From Pseudomonadota bacterium (lineage in GTDB: Bacteria; Pseudomonadota; Gammaproteobacteria; Steroidobacterales; Steroidobacteraceae), in the NCBI GenBank assembly GCA_023391815.1, contig JAEWAF010000011.1:44826-108825 (forward strand): a DNA stretch of 64,000 bases. The letters run 5' to 3'. Position 1 is the first letter of the stretch, and every line of letters begins with the position of its first letter. Positions 57,415 to 64,000 of the stretch are shown here, in pieces. The notes below the pieces were generated by a model. That model had not been told where the DNA came from and made no database searches. It saw only the letters and a program-made list of their open reading frames with translations. The position numbers and the translations under genes were made by a program.

Positions 57415-58692
57415 ATGACGAATTCGATCGTGGACGAAGCTCTGCGTCCGAAGGCACGCGACGCACTCTTCGAGATCGTGCGAGCCCTGCCGCTGCCCGG
57501 AGCGGCCGCGGGTTGCTCCCTCGCCGGGGGCGAAGCGGGATTGGCGATCTTCCATGCCCACCTCGCGAAATCGGATTTGTTGCCGCCCGAAGAAGTGGAG
57601 CGACATCGCGAGCTCACATTCGATCATCTGCAAGCCGCGGTCGCGAGCTTGCCCACACCTGCTTCTCGACTGGATCTTTACTCCAGCTTCGTCGGCGTCG
57701 CATGGGCTGCCAATCACGCGCACGCGTTGAACGTGCTGCCTGAAAGCGACGATCTATGTGATGCCGCCGACGAGGCAGTGATCGAGGGATTACGTGAGCA
57801 CGGACCCTCGATGCCTTGCGAGCTCATCGTCGGCTTGAGTGGCATCGGTGTCTATGGCCTCGCTCGCTGGCATCGTCCTGCGGGCCAACGGATCGTCGAA
57901 GGCGTCGTGCGCGCGTTGGAAGAAAGCGCCGTCCAAGATCGTGGACTGCGAACCTGGTTCCATTTACCGGAACATCTCTCGCCCAATGGTCGGAAGGTCG
58001 CGCCTCGGGGTTATTTCAATCTGGGTTTGTCTCATGGCGTGCCTGGCGCGCTGGTATTCCTTTCCAAAGCCGCTGCCCACGGCGTGTCGGGTGCACGGGA
58101 GCTGCTCACCGAGGCGAGGCACTGGCTACTTCTTCAACAGCGCGCTTTCAGCAACGGATCTCGCTTCGGCTTTTCGGTCCTTCGGGACGGGGATCCCGAA
58201 CCCGAGATCGAAGGCTCGAAGGTGGGCTGGTGCTATGGCGATCTCGGCGTGTCGGCGGCGCTTTTGCAAGTTGCACGACGCGCGGGGCGAATCGACTGGG
58301 AGCCCGTCGCCGTCGAATTGGCTCGCGCGCTAGCGCAACGTCCGGTGCCGGACAGAGAGGTCATGGATGCGGGTCTATGTCACGGCGCATTGGGCAATGC
58401 TCACATTTTCGCCAGACTGCATGCGGCCACCGGCGAACACTCACTGCGCGAAGCCTCGCTTCGCTGGCTGCAAACAGGACTTTCCATGCGCAAGGACGGC
58501 GCGCCCGCTGCCGGCTTCCTCACCTGGTTTCCTCCGCAACCGGACGAACCCGAGCGTGATCCGTGGATCGAATGTTACGGGCTGCTCGAAGGTATCGGCG
58601 GCATGGGCCTCGCGCTGCTGAGCTTTCTGAGCTCAGTCGAGCTCGCCTGGGACGAGTTCATGATGATCGACATTCCGGCCACGGCAGGCTGA
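57415..58692 (+). CDS. lanC: LanC-type lanthionine cyclase
   Basis: A 425-residue LanC protein with all active-site residues: His 207 in GLSHGVPG, zinc ligands Cys 273 in GWCYGDLG, and Cys 322-His 323 in GLCHGALG, plus the first-helix motif GEAGLAIF. It adds core cysteines to dehydrated Ser/Thr to form thioether rings. ATG at 57415 has no strong ribosome binding site; expression probably depends on read-through past the hairpin. The gene ends 3 nt before lanB. Confidence 0.93.
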   Translation: MTNSIVDEALRPKARDALFEIVRALPLPGAAAGCSLAGGEAGLAIFHAHLAKSDLLPPEEVERHRELTFDHLQAAVASLPTPASRLDLYSSFVGVAWAANHAHALNVLPESDDLCDAADEAVIEGLREHGPSMPCELIVGLSGIGVYGLARWHRPAGQRIVEGVVRALEESAVQDRGLRTWFHLPEHLSPNGRKVAPRGYFNLGLSHGVPGALVFLSKAAAHGVSGARELLTEARHWLLLQQRAFSNGSRFGFSVLRDGDPEPEIEGSKVGWCYGDLGVSAALLQVARRAGRIDWEPVAVELARALAQRPVPDREVMDAGLCHGALGNAHIFARLHAATGEHSLREASLRWLQTGLSMRKDGAPAAGFLTWFPPQPDEPERDPWIECYGLLEGIGGMGLALLSFLSSVELAWDEFMMIDIPATAG

Positions 58693-58695
58693 GTC

Positions 58696-61600
58696 ATGGC
58701 GCTGAATTCCTCTCAACCGCTGCCTTTTCGTGTCAATGGCTTCTTCGGTCTCAGAACGCCGTTGCTCCCCTTCACGGAATATCTGACCTGGGCGAGTGGA
58801 CTCGATGCTCCACGAGCGGCGGCGGCAGGCGAGCCACTCGAGCCCGCGGTGCGCGCCGATCGCGAAACAATGCGTGCCCGACTGCGCGCATTGATCGCGC
58901 GCCCGGAGATTCGTGAAGCGTTGTATCTCGCCTCCTCATCGCTCGACAAAAGCATCGCGCACTGGCTTGAAGCGCCCGACAGCGAGCGCGGCCTCGCGGC
59001 CGAGCTGGTGCTGGTCCGGTACTTCCATCGCATGACGCATCGTTGCACGCCGTTCGGACTGTTCGCCGGCCATGCGCTGGGACGATTCGACTCGCACACG
59101 TGCCTGACGCTCGAGCCTGGCGAAAAGCACTGGCGTCGGACTCGCATGGATCGCGGCTTGACCAGCAAACTGGTGCATCACCTGGAACAGTCTCGCGCGC
59201 TGCGTGAGTCAGCGACGGTTTATCCAAACACCAGTCTGTATCGAACGGCCAACCGGTTGCGATACATCGAATTCACCGTCGACGAATACGGATCGAGGAA
59301 CTATCAGCTGGTCGCTGTCACGGAAGATTCCTATCTGCTGGACGTGTTGGCACGCGCGAGTGGCGGAGCCACCATCGAGCAGCTGGCAACTGCCATCGCC
59401 GCCGAAGCGAGCGTGAGTGTCGAGGAAGCCGCGGGCTACATCCACGAGCTGATCGATGCTCAGATTCTGATCCTCGACCTGGAGCTGCCGATCACCGGTC
59501 CCGACCTGATCGACGCACTTGCCGAACGGCTGCGCGGAGTCCCGGAGAGCCGCGAAACCGGCGAGGTCGTGCAAAACGTTTTGATTCAAATGCGCGAGCT
59601 CGATCAGGCCGGCATCGGCAACCGCACGTCGCGTTACGAGGATATCTCTCAGGAGCTCGCGAAACTGCCGGTCTCCCCCGGTCGAACCAGCGCGTTGCAG
59701 GTCGATCTGTTCAAATCGGCCGATCGGTTCGCGCTCGGCCCTCACGTCGCACGCGCGCTAGAGGAATGCGTGGCACTGATGCATCGAATTGCGCCAGTGC
59801 CGGATCGCGATGAGCTGACGGCTTTCCGGGACGCTTTCCGTAAGCGTTACGAGGACCGCTGGGTGCCGCTGATGGAAGCGCTCGATGCCGAAACCGGCAT
59901 TGGCTTCCCCATCGGCGCCGCTTCCACGGGCGATGACTTGTCGCTGCTGGCGGGCTTCGTCGCCAACACCGCCGCCGCTGAGCCCGAGCCCGTATGGAAC
60001 GCACGCGACGTATTCCTGATCCGCAAACTCGAAGCGCTGCGCGCGCAAGGCGCCCGCGAGTGGCAGCTGAGCGAGACCGATCTTGAGGCGCTCGATTCGA
60101 AGGCGAGCATGGACACCCTCGCGGACTCCTGCGATCTGATCGTACGGCTGGTCGCCGCCTCCGAAGGCTCGCCCGATCAGGACGACGTCAACTTGCAGGT
60201 GCACGGCTGCTACGCCTCGGCCGGTCGAATGCTCGGCCGCTTTTGCTACGGTGACCAGCAGCTGAGCGAACGAACACGCGAGCACCTGCGCCAGGAAACA
60301 GAGCACCGGCGGGACGTCATCTTCGCGGAGGTCGCGCATCTCCCGCAGGGACGCGCTGGCAATGTCATCGCGAGGCCCGTGTTACGCGAGCACGAGATCG
60401 TGTTTCTGGGTCGGTCCGGCACGCAGCCCGAGCGACAGATCCGGGTCGCGGACCTGATGGTGCGCCTGGTCGGCGATCGTTTCGTGCTGTACTCGATCGC
60501 TCACGGCAAGGAAGTCATTCCGCGCCAGACCACCGCGCTGAATCTCTCGATGACGAATGGCGTCAGCCATTTTCTCGGCCTGGTGGGACGACAGAACATT
60601 CGCGTCACGCTGGGCTGGAACTGGGGAAAGTTGAAATACGAGCCCTTTCTGCCCCGCGTGTCCGGCGGTCGCGCGATTCTCGCCCGCGCCGCTTGGAATC
60701 TGAAAGCCGCCGAGCTCAAGCCCATCCTCGTAGCTCGCGATGCCGAACGGTTCAGCAGAGTGCAGGCGTTGCGCCGTGAACGCGGCCTGCCCCGGTTCTG
60801 CTTGCTGATGGAAGGCGATAACGAGTTGTTGATCGATCTGGACAATGTGCTCAGCATCGATACCTTCTGCGATCTCGTGAAGCACAACCCGGTCGTCACC
60901 CTCGAAGAGTGCGTGCCCGCGGTGGACGAGCTCGCGGTCTACGGCCCGGAAGGCCGATTCACACACGAGCTCGTCGTGCCGATGCTGAAACAGCAGCTCG
61001 GGCCGCCGCCCGCTGCGATCTCCGCCCCGTCGCCCCGAGGCGCGACGCAGGTGAAAGAGAATCTGGCACCCGGTTCCGAATGGCTGTTTCTGAAGCTATA
61101 TGGCGGGGATGGCACTGCTGACGGAATCCTCACTGATGCAATCGCGCCCGTGGTTGCCGAACTGCGCGATCGCGGCGTCATCGACAACTGGTTCTTCATT
61201 CGTTACGGCGATCCGGACACTCATCTTCGCGTGCGGCTGCATGGCGATCCCAAGCGGATGAACGCCGAGGCGTTGACCACGATGCACGAAGTGTTGGGCC
61301 CGATGCTCGACAGCCGACGCTTGTGGCGCATCGACGTTGCGACGTACGAGCGCGAGACGTATCGATACGGCGGACCTGAGAACATCGAGCGCGCCGAGCG
61401 CCTGTTCGGATTCGACAGCGAGGCGGCCGTCGCAATCGTCGCGGCCTGCCAGGGCAACCACGGCGCCACTTTCCGATGGCAACTTGCGCTCGCGGGTGTG
61501 GATCGCTGGTTGCGCGACTTCGGCCTGGATCTCGAAGCCCGTCGGACGTTCTCTCGTAACGCGCGCGACGGCTACAGCAGTGAGTTCAACGCGCAACACA

Positions 61601-61959
61601 AGGCGACACAGAAATGGTTCGCCGAGACCTTCCGCGCACAGCGCAAGGCTATCGAACCATTGATTGCCGACGCTCCTGAAATCACCGAACCGGCGCTCGT
61701 GGCCGGCCTGCACGCGCTCGAACTGCGGAGCCAGCGGGTCGCGCCGCTGATCTCACAAATGCGTGAGCTGCACGATCGCGGTGCTCTGTCGTCGTCACTC
61801 GAATCCATCGCTCACAGCGTGATTCATATGTTCGTGAATCGGGTGATGCGCTCGTCACAGCGCCAGCAGGAGCTGGTGATCTATGAGTTTCTGACGCGAC
61901 TGTACGACTCCGAGTCAGCTCGGCGCCGGCCGCCAACGCAACGTTCGGCTCACGACTGA
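58696..61959 (+). CDS. lanB: Full-length class I lanthipeptide dehydratase (LanB)
   Basis: A 1087-residue LanB. The N-terminal glutamylation domain (about 1-780) opens FRVNGFFGLRTPLLPFTEYL and contains HRCTPFGLFAG, the tRNA-Glu-dependent part. The C-terminal elimination (SpaB_C) domain starts near residue 790 (LFLKLYGGDGTADGIL) and shows FFIRYGDPDTHLRVRLHG. Both domains are in one chain, as in NisB, unlike split-LanB pathways. It dehydrates core Ser/Thr to Dha/Dhb. It follows lanC by 3 nt. Confidence 0.94.
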   Translation: MALNSSQPLPFRVNGFFGLRTPLLPFTEYLTWASGLDAPRAAAAGEPLEPAVRADRETMRARLRALIARPEIREALYLASSSLDKSIAHWLEAPDSERGLAAELVLVRYFHRMTHRCTPFGLFAGHALGRFDSHTCLTLEPGEKHWRRTRMDRGLTSKLVHHLEQSRALRESATVYPNTSLYRTANRLRYIEFTVDEYGSRNYQLVAVTEDSYLLDVLARASGGATIEQLATAIAAEASVSVEEAAGYIHELIDAQILILDLELPITGPDLIDALAERLRGVPESRETGEVVQNVLIQMRELDQAGIGNRTSRYEDISQELAKLPVSPGRTSALQVDLFKSADRFALGPHVARALEECVALMHRIAPVPDRDELTAFRDAFRKRYEDRWVPLMEALDAETGIGFPIGAASTGDDLSLLAGFVANTAAAEPEPVWNARDVFLIRKLEALRAQGAREWQLSETDLEALDSKASMDTLADSCDLIVRLVAASEGSPDQDDVNLQVHGCYASAGRMLGRFCYGDQQLSERTREHLRQETEHRRDVIFAEVAHLPQGRAGNVIARPVLREHEIVFLGRSGTQPERQIRVADLMVRLVGDRFVLYSIAHGKEVIPRQTTALNLSMTNGVSHFLGLVGRQNIRVTLGWNWGKLKYEPFLPRVSGGRAILARAAWNLKAAELKPILVARDAERFSRVQALRRERGLPRFCLLMEGDNELLIDLDNVLSIDTFCDLVKHNPVVTLEECVPAVDELAVYGPEGRFTHELVVPMLKQQLGPPPAAISAPSPRGATQVKENLAPGSEWLFLKLYGGDGTADGILTDAIAPVVAELRDRGVIDNWFFIRYGDPDTHLRVRLHGDPKRMNAEALTTMHEVLGPMLDSRRLWRIDVATYERETYRYGGPENIERAERLFGFDSEAAVAIVAACQGNHGATFRWQLALAGVDRWLRDFGLDLEARRTFSRNARDGYSSEFNAQHKATQKWFAETFRAQRKAIEPLIADAPEITEPALVAGLHALELRSQRVAPLISQMRELHDRGALSSSLESIAHSVIHMFVNRVMRSSQRQQELVIYEFLTRLYDSESARRRPPTQRSAHD

Positions 61960-61972
61960 GGTTGGACCCGGC

Positions 61973-62182
61973 ATGTCATCGCAACCCAAGAGCGATCTGT
62001 TTCGCCAGCAAGCGATCGACTACCATTTCGGAGAGCCCGAGAGCAGCGGTGTGACGAGCACTCGCCCTCGCTGGACCGTGCCCATGATCATCACTTCGGT
62101 CGTTCTCGGCGCAGCGACGCTCGTGTACGTCGTTGTCGCGGATGAGCTCATGCACGCACTCGTTGAACGGTTCTTCCGATGA
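61973..62182 (+). CDS. 69-residue membrane protein resembling the N-terminus of HlyD adaptor proteins
   Basis: The N-terminus (DLFRQQAIDYHFGEP) resembles the start of HlyD/CvaA-type membrane fusion proteins of peptide exporters, followed by one transmembrane helix (VPMIITSVVLGAATLVYVVV). Where a full adaptor would continue with beta-barrel and coiled-coil domains, the protein ends after ADELMHALVERFFR. It overlaps the exporter start by ATGA. It may be a truncated adaptor, a mini-adaptor docking the exporter, or an immunity peptide. Confidence 0.7.
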   Translation: MSSQPKSDLFRQQAIDYHFGEPESSGVTSTRPRWTVPMIITSVVLGAATLVYVVVADELMHALVERFFR

Positions 62183-64000
62183 TCCGCATGCGCCGGACGC
62201 ATCGCGCCGTTCCCTACATCGCGCAACTCGAAGCACTCGAGTGTGGCGCCGCCTGCCTTGCGATGGTGCTGGGATATCACGGCCATCACGCACCGTTGCC
62301 TGAGGTGCGAGAAGCCTGCGGCGTCTCGCGCGACGGTGTGAACGCACTCGCCATCCTGCGAGCCGCAGAGCGCTACGGATTAGAGGCCACGGCGTATACC
62401 GTCAGCATCGAGCAACTGGCGCAGGTGCCTCTGCCCGCGATCCTGCATTGGAACTTCAATCATTTCGTCGTGCTGGAACGACTGCACGATCGCGGTGGCG
62501 CGACGCTCGCCGATCCGGGCGGCGGCCGCTACAAGGTCAGTGCCGAAGCACTGGCTACGTCATTCACCGGCGCCGTCCTCGCATTCTCGCCCACGCCCGC
62601 TTTGCAACCGCGCCGCGCGAGGCAGCCCAACCTCGGCCGTTATCGCGAATGGATTCGAGCGAATGTGAAATCGATCGGGGCCATCCTGCTGTGCTCGGTG
62701 CTGCTCGAGCTATTGGCGCTGGCCTTTCCGATCGGCCAGCAAATGCTGGTAGATCGCGCGCTCGGCTCGCACGACACGTTGCTGCTATGGAAGATTGCTG
62801 CCGCGATCTTCGCGGCGACCCTGGTCCGCTACGCGCTCGTTTTCGCACGCGGGTATGTGCTCAGCAATCTGCAAGCCATTCTGGATGTCGGCCTGCTCGG
62901 CAATTTCATGAGGCACGCGATCCGGCTGCCGATCGGGTTCTTCTTACAGCGCTCGCCCGGCGACCTGCTGCAGAGACTGGAAAGCAACGGCACGCTACGA
63001 GCCTTTCTGGGCTCGGAAATCGTGACTTCGTTTCTCGATGTCTTGCTGATTGTCGGCTACGCCGCGTTGATGTTCGTCTACCACTGGCAACTGGCATGGA
63101 TCGTCGTTGCCATCGGGCTCCTGCGTGTGCTGCTACAGGTCTTCCTGCGCGAATTGAATCGTAAGGCGAGCGACGCCGAGCTCACCGCGCTGAGCGGTTC
63201 GGGCACCGCCCTGGTCGCCTCGCTCGATGCGCTCGAAACATTGCGGGCCGCGTCGGCGGAGTCGTTTGCTCTGCGCCGCTGGAGCGACAGCGTGGTGAAA
63301 CGGGCCCGCGCAACGCTGCCTCGCATGGAGCTGGAGAATATCAGCGCGCAGTCCACGACACTGCTGAGCGCTCTGGGCATGGCGACCGTCGCCGCATTCG
63401 CCAGTTTCGAGCTGCTGGCGGGCGAGATGTCGCTCGGTGTGTTCTCCGCATTTCTGACGTTGCAGGCGCTGTTCCTCGAGCCGGTCGGCGCGTTGATGAA
63501 AAACATCGAGCAGCTGCATCACCTGCGTGCGCATCTGGCCCGCCTCGACGATGTCCTGGACGCCCAGCCGGAACGCGGTGGGACGGCCAGCGCCGCTCAG
63601 CTACGCGGCGAGATCCACCTCGAAAGGGTGCGGTTCAGATACTCGGCCGCTGCCGAATGGAGCGTGCGCGGCGTGAGCGTTCACGTGCGCCCCGGTGAGA
63701 TGCTCGCCATCGTGGGCCCTTCCGGTTCAGGTAAAAGCACCCTGGCCCGACTGCTCCTCGGCCTGTTGATGCCGGCTGCCGGAGCAGTGCGATTCGACGG
63801 TCGGGACGTTTGTGATTACGACCTCGATGAGCTGCGTCGACGGATGGGCGCCGTCCTGCAGGAAAACGAGCTGCTCGCCACCTCGATCCTGGAGAACATC
63901 GCGTTGAACGATCGCTCCGTGTCGCTGGCGGATGTGAAGAAAGCGGCTCGCCTGGCATGCGGGGGGCTCGGGTTCGGCGCGCGTGCCCACCGCGCTGGCC
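62179..64000 (+). CDS. lanT: C39-peptidase ABC exporter of the lanthipeptide (cut by window end)
   Basis: The frame runs from ATG at 62179 to the window end (607 codons). The N-terminal C39 peptidase has Gln 16 and catalytic Cys 22 (LECGAACLAMV), His in WNFNHFVVL and Asp in LADPGGG. About six transmembrane helices follow, then the ATPase with Walker A GPSGSGKST and Q-loop VLQENEL; the signature and Walker B lie beyond the window. It should cleave the VQGG leader while exporting the modified peptide. Codons after about 63960 do not match the expected ATPase helical region. Confidence 0.92.
   Translation, partial: MIRMRRTHRAVPYIAQLEALECGAACLAMVLGYHGHHAPLPEVREACGVSRDGVNALAILRAAERYGLEATAYTVSIEQLAQVPLPAILHWNFNHFVVLERLHDRGGATLADPGGGRYKVSAEALATSFTGAVLAFSPTPALQPRRARQPNLGRYREWIRANVKSIGAILLCSVLLELLALAFPIGQQMLVDRALGSHDTLLLWKIAAAIFAATLVRYALVFARGYVLSNLQAILDVGLLGNFMRHAIRLPIGFFLQRSPGDLLQRLESNGTLRAFLGSEIVTSFLDVLLIVGYAALMFVYHWQLAWIVVAIGLLRVLLQVFLRELNRKASDAELTALSGSGTALVASLDALETLRAASAESFALRRWSDSVVKRARATLPRMELENISAQSTTLLSALGMATVAAFASFELLAGEMSLGVFSAFLTLQALFLEPVGALMKNIEQLHHLRAHLARLDDVLDAQPERGGTASAAQLRGEIHLERVRFRYSAAAEWSVRGVSVHVRPGEMLAIVGPSGSGKSTLARLLLGLLMPAAGAVRFDGRDVCDYDLDELRRRMGAVLQENELLATSILENIALNDRSVSLADVKKAARLACGGLGFGARAHRAG

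Overview
The window is high-GC bacterial DNA (roughly 60-65 % by eye) with tightly packed, often overlapping genes. Two TonB-dependent receptors, many Sec/Tat-exported enzymes, c-type cytochrome and quinohemoprotein genes, and an acetate uptake/activation module point to a Gram-negative aerobic heterotroph. Gene content resembles Steroidobacter-like Gammaproteobacteria or similar free-living proteobacteria, but this placement is inference. No tRNA, rRNA, CRISPR array, transposase or integrase was seen.

Region 1 (1-19.9 kb) looks like a catabolic island for an unidentified amine- or amide-type substrate. A nine-gene leftward operon (9358 to 1) encodes a semialdehyde dehydrogenase, a Tat-exported binding protein, a complete LivGFHM-type ABC importer, an HDAC-fold amidohydrolase, a class III aminotransferase and a secreted bicupin. 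A divergent rightward operon (9467-13598) encodes a HAD hydrolase, a second class III aminotransferase, a secreted amidohydrolase and a MarR/HpaR-type regulator. The sequence TAACACGTTA (either orientation) occurs in the shared promoter at 9.4 kb, in the promoter at 14.47 kb (quinohemoprotein, NTF2-like, beta-propeller amidohydrolase) and in the promoter at 46.5 kb (secreted hydrolase), which suggests one regulon.

Region 2 (33.7 to 19.96 kb, leftward) is a long co-directional run: LysR, SMP-30 lactonase, 2-hydroxyacid dehydrogenase, DUF6152, a secreted unknown, an unusual CocE-esterase/phosphotriesterase fusion, a cytochrome c'-like protein, two DUF6644 membrane proteins, a second beta-propeller amidohydrolase, a secreted triple-RidA protein and a cupin/beta-sheet protein. 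It ends at a 16-bp perfect-stem bidirectional terminator.

Region 3 (34-46.5 kb): two LysR-box palindromes precede a decayed SDR gene, an RraA-like aldolase, a NIPSNAP protein, a TonB receptor and an alpha/beta-hydrolase with Ala at the nucleophile position. Next come a LysR/mmsA divergent pair and the acs-actP-yjcH acetate cluster. Region 4 (46.5-54.9 kb) holds a second TonB receptor, small secreted and cytosolic proteins, an epoxide-hydrolase-like protein, a DJ-1/PfpI protein, an AraC regulator and a PhoD phosphatase.

Region 5 (54.9-64 kb, cut by the window end) is the most notable part: a class I lanthipeptide biosynthetic cluster. It consists of an XRE regulator, a membrane sensor-like protein, a 63-residue precursor absent from routine small-gene calls (GTG start; leader with an LxLNRETLxxL motif and a GG cleavage site; Ser/Thr/Cys-rich core), a LanC cyclase with all zinc ligands, a full-length LanB dehydratase, a 69-residue membrane protein resembling the N-terminus of HlyD, and a C39-peptidase ABC exporter. 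A class I LanB/LanC pair served by a bifunctional C39 exporter, with a Bacteroidetes-type leader in a proteobacterial setting, is the best candidate for an undescribed system here.
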